Source of the DNA: Betaproteobacteria bacterium
GTDB lineage: Bacteria > Pseudomonadota > Gammaproteobacteria > Burkholderiales > Burkholderiaceae_C
NCBI GenBank assembly: GCA_009918225.1
Contig: RGEP01000037.1
Location: 1-11,460, forward strand
Direction of reading: 5' to 3'
Length of the DNA stretch: 11,460 nucleotides
Of the stretch, positions 1-6,570 are shown in pieces. Under the pieces are notes generated by a model. The model was not told the DNA's origin and searched no databases. It worked only from the letters and a program-made list of their open reading frames with translations. Within the stretch, counting starts at the first letter, position 1. Each line of letters starts with the position of its first letter. A program made the translations under genes and the position numbers.

Positions 1-249
1 GTGGCCCGTTCCCTGTTGCGGCATTTGGCGCACGCAGTGCGCGTGGGGAGCTTGGGCCTGCACATAGGCCTCAACCTCGTCTGCCCCATGTCCGGTGATC
101 ACGATCGTGTGGGCCGCTTGCAGCGCAGCACAAGCCTGCATCACATGACCCAGTAGCGGCAGCCCCGCCAAGGTGTGCAACACCTTGGGACGCTTGGACT
201 GCATGCGGGTGCCTTTGCCCGCAGCCATGATGACGATGGCGAGGTTCAT
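1..249 (-). CDS. glmU: GlmU N-terminal part (UDP-GlcNAc diphosphorylase / GlcN-1-P acetyltransferase), cut by window edge
   Basis: The first 83 codons are open from an ATG at 249 and still in frame at base 1, so the gene continues outside the window. The N-terminus reads MNLAIVIMAAGKGTRM, the nucleotide-binding signature of the GlmU uridyltransferase domain, followed by SKRPKVLH (residues 18-25); QQGTGH at the window edge fits the conserved QxGTGHA block. GlmU is a cytoplasmic bifunctional enzyme that acetylates glucosamine-1-phosphate and then transfers UMP from UTP to give UDP-GlcNAc for peptidoglycan and lipopolysaccharide. Only the uridyltransferase start is visible; the left-handed beta-helix acetyltransferase half is off-window. 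The gene starts 14 bases after the upstream lipoprotein stop, so co-transcription is likely. Its Shine-Dalgarno is weak. A different nucleotidyltransferase is possible but the motif set fits GlmU best. Confidence 0.93.
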   Translation of the reverse strand, partial: MNLAIVIMAAGKGTRMQSKRPKVLHTLAGLPLLGHVMQACAALQAAHTIVITGHGADEVEAYVQAQAPHAHCVRQMPQQGTGH

Positions 250-263
250 GAGCGTAGCGGCCT

Positions 264-884
264 TTAGCGCTTGGCGGGCAGCGTGACCGTTACATCATGC
301 GCCTGGGGCTTGGCATTGGGGAAGTCCGAAAGGGCCGCTGAGAACATGGCTTGGAAGACGGCCACGTCGGTGCTGATGCCGCTGGAGACGGCGCGCGCCT
401 CCCACAGGGGCACGCTGGTGGCGCGGTCTCGCAGCAGCACGGCCACTTCCCGGTCGGGGGGCGGTGCGGTGCGCCAGCCCGGCGGCGTGCTGTAAAAGCG
501 TTGACCTGTCCAGGCCGGGCCGCGCCAATACCGCGGACCCCAGCGCCACCACAGGGGGTCGGCCCAGGGTGAGACGTCGTAGCGTGTGACGCGGGCGCCG
601 ATTTGCACCACCACGTCAGCTGCTTCCAGGGTGGGTGCCTGGCGGAAGCCCGCGCCCTGCAAGGCACCATGAGCAGCCGCCTCCAGGGGAGCCAAGGTGC
701 TCGTGGCGCTGCTCTGCGCTGCCTGTGAGGGCAGGCGTTCGATGAAGTAGCTGCCAGCCGGGCGCCCGGGGGGCCACTGCCCGAAGCTGCTGACTTCACT
801 GCTGATTTGGTTGAGAGAAGCGCAGCCCCCAAGGGCTGCCAGCGAGGCGGCCAGAGCGACCGCGCCGAGTTGACGCCGTTTCAT
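264..884 (-). CDS. DUF4136-type outer-membrane lipoprotein
   Basis: This 206-residue protein begins with a lipoprotein signal peptide: MKRRQ, a hydrophobic stretch, then LGGC with the lipidated cysteine at residue 21. The residue after the cysteine is Ala, not Asp, which favours outer-membrane sorting. The body resembles DUF4136 proteins, with an Ala-rich middle, a Trp/Pro-rich segment around residues 105-145 (SPWADPLWWRWG, then YWRGPAWTG) and a C-terminal V-x-V-T-L-P strand. The function of the family is unknown. I chose the ATG at 884 because AGGAGA lies 6 bases before it and the signal peptide starts there; the open frame extends 25 codons further upstream into ttcA with no signal. The ATG overlaps the ttcA stop (ATGA), suggesting translational coupling. 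glmU follows 14 bases later. Confidence 0.8.
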   Translation of the reverse strand: MKRRQLGAVALAASLAALGGCASLNQISSEVSSFGQWPPGRPAGSYFIERLPSQAAQSSATSTLAPLEAAAHGALQGAGFRQAPTLEAADVVVQIGARVTRYDVSPWADPLWWRWGPRYWRGPAWTGQRFYSTPPGWRTAPPPDREVAVLLRDRATSVPLWEARAVSSGISTDVAVFQAMFSAALSDFPNAKPQAHDVTVTLPAKR

Positions 885-1810
885 CGATGTTCTCCTGATT
901 CCAGCGGCAGCACCTTGATGGTGGCCTGTGAGGGCTGCGAAGGCCTTGTGCTGCCGCAATCATCGTCCTCATCAAAGGCTTTGTCACCTTGCGGGTCAGC
1001 TTGGCCGTGCGCTTTGAGGGTGGCGAAGGGATAAAGGTTGCGGTCCATCATGTGAGACGGCACGATGCTGCCCATGGCCGTGAACATGTTGTCGATGCGG
1101 CCGGGGTATTGCCGATCCCAGTCGCGGATCATCGCCTTGATTTGGGCGCGCTGCAGGTTTTCCTGGCTGCCGCACAGGCTGCACGGGATGATGGGGTACT
1201 GCTGAACTTGCGCCCAGCGTTCCAGGTCGGTTTCGGCCACATAGGCCAGCGGGCGAATGATGATGTGTTGGCCGTTGTCGCTGACCAGCTTGGGCGGCAT
1301 GCCCTTCATCTTGCTGCCGAAGAACATGTTCATCAGCAGCGTGACGACCATGTCGTCGCGGTGGTGGCCCAGGGCGATCTTGGTGCATCCCAGTTCTGTG
1401 GCCACGCGGTAGAGGATGCCTCGGCGCAGCCGAGAGCACAGGCTGCACAGGGTCTTGCCCTCGGGGATGAGGCGCTTGACGATGGAATAGGTGTCTTGGT
1501 TTTCGATATGAAAGGGCACGCCGACCCGCGTGAGGTACTCGGGCAGCACGTGTTCAGGAAAGCCCGGTTGCTTTTGGTCAAGGTTGACCGCGATCAGGTC
1601 GAACTCGATGGGCGCGCGCTGGCGCAGGTTTATGAGGATGTCCAAGAGGGCGTAGCTGTCCTTGCCGCCGGACAGGCACACCATGACCTTGTCGCCGGGT
1701 TCAATCATGTTGAAGTCGGCAATGGCCTGGCCCACCTGGCGGTGCAGGCGCTTGCTGAGCTTGTTGGCCTCGAATTCGGCTTTGGCCGCGGCGGCGCTGG
1801 AGCTGCTCAT
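881..1810 (-). CDS. ttcA: TtcA, tRNA 2-thiocytidine(32) synthetase
   Basis: The 309-residue protein is a complete TtcA. It carries the PP-loop SGGKDS at residues 47-52, which binds ATP and adenylates the cytosine, and two CxxC pairs: C122/C125 in LCSLCSRLRRG and C210/C213 in IPCSLCGSQENLQ. This cysteine set supports the iron-sulfur cluster of the family. GHHRDD (148-153) is also typical. TtcA thiolates cytidine 32 in a subset of tRNA anticodon loops, in the cytoplasm. The ATG at 1810 has AAGGA 6 bases upstream and overlaps the folB stop (ATGA); its own stop overlaps the lipoprotein start in the same way. The tail after about residue 265 is low-complexity and acidic (FDEDDDC), outside the conserved core. 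I see no lesion. Confidence 0.95.
   Translation of the reverse strand: MSSSSAAAAKAEFEANKLSKRLHRQVGQAIADFNMIEPGDKVMVCLSGGKDSYALLDILINLRQRAPIEFDLIAVNLDQKQPGFPEHVLPEYLTRVGVPFHIENQDTYSIVKRLIPEGKTLCSLCSRLRRGILYRVATELGCTKIALGHHRDDMVVTLLMNMFFGSKMKGMPPKLVSDNGQHIIIRPLAYVAETDLERWAQVQQYPIIPCSLCGSQENLQRAQIKAMIRDWDRQYPGRIDNMFTAMGSIVPSHMMDRNLYPFATLKAHGQADPQGDKAFDEDDDCGSTRPSQPSQATIKVLPLESGEHR
885..896 (-). promoter_or_regulatory. Ribosome binding site deciding the DUF4136 lipoprotein start
   Basis: On the minus strand AGGAGA (bases 896-891) stands 6 bases before the ATG at 884. This is the strongest Shine-Dalgarno in the run and settles the start at the signal-peptide methionine. It lies inside the last codons of ttcA. 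Confidence 0.75.
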
Positions 1811-2205
1811 TTGTGGTCCTTCATGCCGAAGACCTCCACGCCCACGGCATCGCAATCGGGGTAGACATCGGGCTTTTCAGTGCTGACCCGTGCAGCGCGC
1901 ACCTGGGGATGGGCCAGCATCAGCTGCAGCACCTCATCGACCAGGGTTTCTTGCAGGTGGATGTGCCCCTTGGACACGCGTTGGGCAATCGTGCGCCGAA
2001 TGAAGTCGTAGTCGACCACTTCGTCGAGCTTGTCGGCCTGCGGGGTGCTCAAGGACAAGGGCACGTACAGCTCCACGTTGATCAGCACGCGCTGCTCGCC
2101 GCGCTTTTCAAAATCATGCACGCCGATGTTGATCCACACCTCGTAATTGCGCAGAAACAGGCGTCGGCAATCCATGAGGGCGGGATGAGACAGCAGGGTT
2201 TGCAT
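1807..2205 (-). CDS. folB: FolB, dihydroneopterin aldolase
   Basis: This 132-residue protein matches the FolB family in size and motifs: LRNYEVWINIGVHDFE (residues 18-33), DYDFIR (65-70), LQETLVDEV (84-92) and STEKPDVYPDCDAVGV (108-123) with the conserved Lys111. FolB cleaves 7,8-dihydroneopterin to 6-hydroxymethyl-dihydropterin and glycolaldehyde, a cytoplasmic step of folate synthesis. I took the ATG at 2205, which has AAGG 6 bases upstream; Met11 (2175) is a weaker alternative. The stop overlaps the ttcA start (ATGA). The gene begins 8 bases after the stop of a FolM-like pteridine reductase, so two pterin-pathway genes sit side by side. No promoter is visible between them. Confidence 0.92.
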   Translation of the reverse strand: MQTLLSHPALMDCRRLFLRNYEVWINIGVHDFEKRGEQRVLINVELYVPLSLSTPQADKLDEVVDYDFIRRTIAQRVSKGHIHLQETLVDEVLQLMLAHPQVRAARVSTEKPDVYPDCDAVGVEVFGMKDHK

Positions 2206-2213
2206 GGCGTGCC

Positions 2214-2992
2214 TTATCGGGAATCGGTTTGAGGGGTGAGAAACAGCACATCACGCGACTGGGGCGACAAATGCTGCCCCCCATCGACGAGCAGGGTGGT
2301 GCCGGTGATCGCTGGAGCGCGCAGCAAGAAGGCCACGGCCTGTGCGATGTCTTGCGGCGTGGAGGAGCGCCCCAATGGGGTCATGGTGTGCGCCTGAGCG
2401 AACCCGGTTTCGGTCATGGGCCCGGACACCAAGGTGACCCCTGGGGCCACGCCGCCTGGGCCAGCAGCGTGTTGGCCGATTCCAGCGCGGCCTTGGACAG
2501 GGTGTACGACAGGTAGTCTGGGTTGGGGTTCCAGAGCTTTTGGTCCATGAGGTTGACCACACAGCCATGCGCGCCCGGGCGCGACTGCAGGTGTGCATGC
2601 AGGCACTGGGCCAGTACCACGGGTGCGGCTGTATTGGCCAAGAGATGACGCGTCAGGGCCTGGTATCCGAAGCTGGCCACGTCGTCGTACTCAAAGAGCG
2701 AGGCGTTGTTCACCACCGCATCCCAGCGGCCGCACCAACGCAGCACGGATGCTGCGAGGCCTCGGGCCTGCTCTTCGTCGGCCAGGTCGGCTTGCAGCAC
2801 CTGCACCGGCGTGCCGCGCTCGCGCAGCTCGGTGGCCAGGGCCTGGGTGTCGGCTTCGGACTGCCGGTGGTGCAGCGCCAAGGCCCAGCCCTGGGCCGCC
2901 AATTCCAGCGCAATGGCCCGCCCGATGCGGCGCGCCGACCCTGTGACCAGGGCCACGGGGCGTTGGGATGTTGAGGTGGGGGCGGTGCTCAT
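2214..2992 (-). pseudogene. FolM/PTR1-like pteridine reductase (SDR family), broken by a frameshift
   Basis: Two frames together encode one short-chain dehydrogenase. The first frame (2992 down to a TGA at 2414) carries TGSARRIG (residues 17-24), the TGxxx[KR]RIG dinucleotide motif of pteridine reductases, then NNAS (95-98), VNLMD with Asp150, and YTLSK (Tyr163, Lys167). The 13-residue Asp-Tyr spacing equals that of the Asp181/Tyr194/Lys198 catalytic set of Leishmania PTR1. After LLAQ (176-179) the homology jumps to another frame (GVAPGV, then SGPMTETGF, then TLLVDGGQHL), ending at 2214. FolM relatives carry about eight more residues here (E. coli KLAPEVKVNS), so roughly 25 bases seem lost near 2451-2456. 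The role inferred from motifs and from the adjacent folB is NADPH-dependent reduction of dihydropterin or dihydrofolate. As read, the product is 192 residues and lacks the C-terminal substrate loop. A sequencing error is possible. Confidence 0.8.
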
Positions 2993-3029
2993 CAGGCGGG
3001 GTGGACGGGTTGGGTGGCTGGGCGCGGTC

Positions 3030-3065
3030 TTGGGACAGGCTGAAGGCCTTCCTACAATGGCGGCC
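3030..3065 (+). promoter_or_regulatory. Sigma70-like promoter for the MidA-like gene
   Basis: TTGGGA (3030-3035) and TACAAT (3053-3058) are separated by 17 bases, close to the sigma70 consensus in both boxes and in spacing. A start point about 7 bases after the -10 box falls at 3065-3066, on the A of the second ATG of the downstream gene. The spacer contains a perfect 10-base palindrome, GAAGGCCTTC (3042-3051), which could be an operator or chance. Confidence 0.6.
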
Positions 3066-4145
3066 ATGCCTATACCGCCTGCTCCCGCGGCCACTGCGGA
3101 ATTATCGGCGCTTGGGCCCGATTCCTTGGCGCAGCACATCCGAAAGGCCATGGCCCAGGACGGTGGATGGTGGCCGTTTGAGCGCTTTATGTCCGCGGCG
3201 CTGTACACGCCGGGCTTGGGCTACTACAGCGGCAGCCACTTGCCCTTGGGGCGAATGCCGCAGGACGGCAGCGACTTTGTGACCGCGCCCGAGCTCTCGG
3301 GTTTGTTCGGCCAGGCCTTGGCGGTGCAGGTGCAGCAGGCTTTGGCGGCCACGGGGACCGCGGTGGTGTGTGAGTTCGGCGCCGGCTCGGGCGCCTTGGC
3401 CGAACAACTGCTGCAGGCCCTGGGCGATGCGGTGCAGCGCTACGACATCGTGGACCTCAGCGGCAGCTTGCGCCAGCGCCAGGCGCAGCGCTTGGCGCGC
3501 TTTGGCGACCGGGTGCGCTGGCTGGACGCTTGGCCGCAATCCCTTGAAGCGGTGGTGGTGGCCAACGAGATGCTCGACGCGCTGCCGGTGACGCTGTTGC
3601 ACTGGGATGGACAGCATTGGTTTGAGCGCGGCGTGGCCTGGGATGAAGAGCAGGCGGCCTTCCGGTGGGAAGACCGCCCCACCGACTGCCGGCCGCCGGT
3701 AGACGGCAGCCAGCCCCCCAGCCTGGAGGATGCCCGTCTGGATTGGCCTTCGCGCTTCGTGCCGGGCACGGTGGTGGAGGTTCACCCGCAAGCCGAAGCC
3801 TTCATGCGCAGCTTGGCCCAGCGCTTGGTGCGTGGAGCGGCCTTCTTCATCGATTACGGCTTTCCGGAGCGCGAGTATTACCACCCGCAGCGCATCGGCG
3901 GCACCCTGATGTGCCACCAGGACGCCGGCTTGGGCGTGCTGGGCTATACCTCCCAGGCGCGCTTCTTGATGAACTGTGGGCTGGTTGACCTGATGACACA
4001 GGCCACGCTGCCCGAGCGGGCGAACGCCGCCAAACTGGTGACCGAGCATGAGATGGGCGAGCTCTTCAAGGTCTTGGGGCTGGCCGCTGGGCCAGGCTTT
4101 GGGGCCGTGGGCTTTGCCTTGGGCGATCGCTCCCACACCCTGTAG
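3066..4145 (+). CDS. MidA/NDUFAF7-type (DUF185) class I SAM-dependent methyltransferase, with an internal gap
   Basis: The 359-residue protein carries family blocks in order: FMSAALYTPGLGYYS (residues 41-55), DFVTAPELSGLFG (70-82), the SAM-binding EFGAGSGAL (103-111), NEMLDALPV (167-175), FIDYGFPEREYYHPQR (261-276) and GYTSQARFLMNCG (293-305), ending in GDRSHTL. The mitochondrial relative NDUFAF7 methylates an arginine of complex I subunit NDUFS2; the bacterial target is not established. After TLMCH (280-284) the protein goes straight to QDAGLG. Family members, as I recall them, have about 30 further residues there, including a D-I-T-A-H-V-D-F block, so an in-frame deletion is likely near 3915-3923. 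I chose the ATG at 3066; the ATG at 3057 lies inside the -10 box of the apparent promoter, although GAAGG precedes it by 10 bases. Open frame further upstream is antisense to the reductase gene. Confidence 0.85.
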   Translation: MPIPPAPAATAELSALGPDSLAQHIRKAMAQDGGWWPFERFMSAALYTPGLGYYSGSHLPLGRMPQDGSDFVTAPELSGLFGQALAVQVQQALAATGTAVVCEFGAGSGALAEQLLQALGDAVQRYDIVDLSGSLRQRQAQRLARFGDRVRWLDAWPQSLEAVVVANEMLDALPVTLLHWDGQHWFERGVAWDEEQAAFRWEDRPTDCRPPVDGSQPPSLEDARLDWPSRFVPGTVVEVHPQAEAFMRSLAQRLVRGAAFFIDYGFPEREYYHPQRIGGTLMCHQDAGLGVLGYTSQARFLMNCGLVDLMTQATLPERANAAKLVTEHEMGELFKVLGLAAGPGFGAVGFALGDRSHTL

Positions 4146-4163
4146 GCCGGCCAAGGACTGAAC

Positions 4164-4472
4164 ATGCTGCGTTGGGCACTGGTGATTCTCTTGGCCCTGG
4201 TCTTGTTCAGTTGGGCGCAGCCCCTGCTGCACGCGTTCAGAAAGGCGGTCAGCTCCAACCGAGATCGAGCAGGGCCTGTACGCGGGCCTGGTGGATGCGC
4301 TGACCGATCGCAGGCCCACGCAGACCGTCCGCACTGGCGGCCTGGGCCACGGCGGCGGTGTCCAGGGCGAGCCCGGCTGCATGGGCCTGCTGCAGCCGCT
4401 GGGCCTGGGGGTAGCCGTCGCCTTGCCGGCCCAGGCGTCCACGCGCATCGCAGGCACAAGCTTGCAGAATGA
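4164..4472 (+). CDS. Small membrane-protein ORF with DUF2905-like N-terminus, probably truncated
   Basis: AAGGA (4153-4157) sits 6 bases before the ATG at 4164, 18 bases after the methyltransferase stop, so the start looks real. The first 20 or so residues, MLRWALVILLALVLFSW, form one membrane segment and resemble DUF2905 proteins, which commonly follow this methyltransferase gene in Burkholderiales (recalled, not searched). Those proteins are about 65-70 residues with a GLGRLPGD motif after the first helix. Here the text becomes AQPLLHAFRKAVSSN and the frame then runs about 220 bases antisense to the 3' end of cca, reading Arg/Pro/Gly-rich sequence that looks like a shadow. The credible coding part is 4164 to about 4250. 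It could be a decayed DUF2905 gene with its second half deleted, or an unrelated small peptide. Confidence 0.4.
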   Translation: MLRWALVILLALVLFSWAQPLLHAFRKAVSSNRDRAGPVRGPGGCADRSQAHADRPHWRPGPRRRCPGRARLHGPAAAAGPGGSRRLAGPGVHAHRRHKLAE

Positions 4473-5511
4473 GCGGCAAGCGGTCCGCGCGGCGCCAGGC
4501 GTCCAGCCGATCCAGCAGCCGAACCGTGGCGGCAGCTGAAAACCCGAGGCTGGCGTGCACATGTCCATGTTCACGCGCCACCACCTCGGCCAGTTCGCGG
4601 CACTCTTGGGGCACGCGCCAGCGTTGGCACAGCGCCTGCAACAGTTGCACGCTGCGGCCCTCATGGCCGATGTGGCGGGGCCACTGCGCGCTGGGCGTGT
4701 TGCCCTTGCCCAGGTCGTGGCACAGGGCCGCAAACCGCACCGCCAGGGGTGCATTCACCTGGGCCGTGGCATCCAAGACCATCATCAGGTGCACACCGGT
4801 GTCGATTTCCGGATGGTGCTCGGCCGGTTGTGGCACGCCCCAAAGCCGGTCGACTTCGGGCAGCAGGCGCTGCAAGGCCCCGCAGGCGCGCAGCAACTCA
4901 AACATGCGGCTGGGCTGCGCCTCCATCAAGCCACGTGAGAGTTCCTGCCACACCCGCTCGGCCACCAGGGCATCGACTTCGCCGGCTTGCACCATGTCGC
5001 GGCACAGGGCCAGGGTCTCGTCGGCCACGGAAAAGTCGGGCCACCGTGCCGCAAAGCGGGCCAGACGCAAGATGCGCACGGGGTCTTCTGCAAAGGCAGG
5101 GCTCACATGGCGCAGCGTCTTGGCCTGAAGGTCGGCTTGCCCGCCGCAGGGGTCGATCAGCGAGCCGTCTTCGTCTTGCGCAATGGCGTTGATGGTGAGG
5201 TCGCGCCGCTTCAGGTCGTCTTCGAGGGTGACGGACGGATCGGCCTGAAACTCAAAGCCGTGGTAGCCGCGTGCGGTCTTGCGCTCGGTTCGGGCCAGGG
5301 CCACTTCTTCGCGGGTTTGCGGGTGCAGGAAGACCGGGAAGTCTCGGCCCACCGGCACATAGCCCTCGCGGGCGAGGTCTTCTGCTCGCGCGCCCACGGC
5401 CACCCAATCGCGGTCACCCGGCGGGCGACCCATGAGCCGGTCGCGCACCGCACCACCGACCAGGTACAGGCGCCAAGCGGGGGCCGACCCCTGGCTGGAT
5501 TGGCGCGTCAT
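4249..5511 (-). CDS. cca: CCA-adding enzyme with HD domain (multifunctional CCA protein)
   Basis: The 420-residue protein has the class II nucleotidyltransferase core: LVGGAVRDRLMG (residues 17-28), the metal-binding pair Asp33/Asp35 in GDRDWV, RRDLTINAI (102-110), DPCGG (120-124) and EDPVRILRLARFAAR (142-156). An HD domain follows with HDLGKG at 265-270, as in the gammaproteobacterial and betaproteobacterial type with extra phosphohydrolase activity. Cca adds or repairs the 3' CCA end of tRNAs in the cytoplasm. Length and motif order are normal and no lesion is seen. The ATG at 5511 has AAGG upstream and starts 16 bases after the stop of the NDUFA9-like gene, so it is likely last in the slt-NDUFA9-cca unit. 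Its 3' end is antisense to the small ORF starting at 4164. I found no clear intrinsic terminator after the stop. Confidence 0.95.
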   Translation of the reverse strand: MTRQSSQGSAPAWRLYLVGGAVRDRLMGRPPGDRDWVAVGARAEDLAREGYVPVGRDFPVFLHPQTREEVALARTERKTARGYHGFEFQADPSVTLEDDLKRRDLTINAIAQDEDGSLIDPCGGQADLQAKTLRHVSPAFAEDPVRILRLARFAARWPDFSVADETLALCRDMVQAGEVDALVAERVWQELSRGLMEAQPSRMFELLRACGALQRLLPEVDRLWGVPQPAEHHPEIDTGVHLMMVLDATAQVNAPLAVRFAALCHDLGKGNTPSAQWPRHIGHEGRSVQLLQALCQRWRVPQECRELAEVVAREHGHVHASLGFSAAATVRLLDRLDAWRRADRLPLILQACACDARGRLGRQGDGYPQAQRLQQAHAAGLALDTAAVAQAASADGLRGPAIGQRIHQARVQALLDLGWS

Positions 5512-5527
5512 GGCGGGGCCTTGGTCC

Positions 5528-6535
5528 TCAGCGTCGACCCGCGCGGGTGCGCAGGGCGTCTAGGCGGGCACAGCCTTGGCCCGGGCTGAGATAGGCCGGC
5601 CCAATGGCCTTGAGCGAGGCAGGCGTGATGCCCAGGGCTGCCAAGCCCGGTAGCTGGCCCGTGGCCACATTGGGCACCTGCATCGAGGCGAGGTTGTCGC
5701 GCGACATCAGGGGCTCACCGGGCAGGGCTTCCATGGCCAGGGCCTGCAAGGTGGCCAGCGGGCCGGGCAGGGGCAGGATGGGCCGGGCACGGCCACTCCA
5801 CTGGCCGGCCAGGCGCACCAATTCGGCCAAGGTGTAGACCTCGGGGCCCGCGCACTCCAACACCGCAGGGGTGTCTTCCGGCTTGAGGAGGCTGTGCACA
5901 ATGGCCTGCGCGACATCTTCCACCCACACGGGCTGGAAGGTTGAGGAGGCGCCGGCCAGGGGCACCACCGGCGCCAGTGCCTGCAGGCGGGCGAAGGTGT
6001 TGAGAAAACGGTCGCGGGCACCGAAGATGACGGACGGGCGCAACAGGGTGAGCGCCTGGCCTAGCGGGGCCAGGGCCGCTTCGCCGGCGGCTTTGCTTCG
6101 CAAGTAGTTCGAAGGCGCATGCAGGCCCACGCCCAAGGCGCTGACGTGCACCACACGCTTCACGCCTGCTGCTTCGCAGGCGGCCGCCAATTGCGCGGGC
6201 AGGCGCACATGGGTGTGCTCAAACGCCTGGGCCGAGCCCTGCAGGATGGCCACCAGGTTCACCACGGCGTCACAACCCTGCACCAAGGCGCGCAGCGCCG
6301 ACGGGTCGTGCACATCGGCCGGCTGCAATACCACGCCGGGCAAATGTCGGATGGCCTGCCCCCGGGCCATGCGCCGGGTGGGCACCAGCAGGGTGCCGCC
6401 GGGCGCAGCCCGCGTCCACTGTTCACAAAACGACTGCCCTACAAAACCGGTACCGCCCAACACCAAGACCCGCCGGGGTCGAGCGCTGGCGGGCCCTTCA
6501 GAAGCAGACAGGGAGTTTGTAGCCGGGAGGGTCAT
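5528..6535 (-). CDS. NDUFA9-type atypical short-chain dehydrogenase / NAD(P)-binding protein
   Basis: The 335-residue protein begins its Rossmann fold with VLVLGGTGFVG (residues 23-33), followed by VVNLVAILQG (91-100), HVSALG (130-135), NYLRSKAAGE (143-152) with Tyr144 and Lys148 of a YxxxK pair, LRPSVIFG (165-172) and QPVWVEDVAQA (201-211). This is the pattern of the complex I NDUFA9-like group of atypical SDRs. Bacterial members bind NAD(P) but their reaction is mostly unknown; a link to complex I is inference from the name-giving subunit only. The ATG at 6535 lacks a good Shine-Dalgarno. An in-frame TTG at 6574 would overlap the slt stop as TTGA and add 13 residues, and is a real alternative. 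The gene sits between slt and cca on the same strand. Confidence 0.85.
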   Translation of the reverse strand: MTLPATNSLSASEGPASARPRRVLVLGGTGFVGQSFCEQWTRAAPGGTLLVPTRRMARGQAIRHLPGVVLQPADVHDPSALRALVQGCDAVVNLVAILQGSAQAFEHTHVRLPAQLAAACEAAGVKRVVHVSALGVGLHAPSNYLRSKAAGEAALAPLGQALTLLRPSVIFGARDRFLNTFARLQALAPVVPLAGASSTFQPVWVEDVAQAIVHSLLKPEDTPAVLECAGPEVYTLAELVRLAGQWSGRARPILPLPGPLATLQALAMEALPGEPLMSRDNLASMQVPNVATGQLPGLAALGITPASLKAIGPAYLSPGQGCARLDALRTRAGRR

Positions 6536-6570
6536 GGTGGGGTGTGGTTGGAGGCTGCAGTCGGCAGGCC

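Noticed and set aside
989..1864. 291-codon open frame on the plus strand opposite ttcA
   Set aside because: Mirror of a complete ttcA; Val/Ala/His-rich shadow composition.
2706..3056. Upstream in-frame extension of the MidA-like gene
   Set aside because: This part is antisense to the folM-like gene, lacks homology, and lies upstream of the apparent promoter.
4145..4152. GGCCGGCC palindrome at the MidA-like stop as a terminator
   Set aside because: Too short to form a terminator hairpin, no T-run follows, and the next ORF's ribosome site is directly downstream.
3102..4754. 550-codon open frame on the minus strand opposite the MidA-like gene and into cca
   Set aside because: It is antisense to well-supported methyltransferase coding sequence and then out of frame in cca, rich in Arg/Ala/Gln/His with no recognisable domain; long shadow frames are common in GC-rich DNA.
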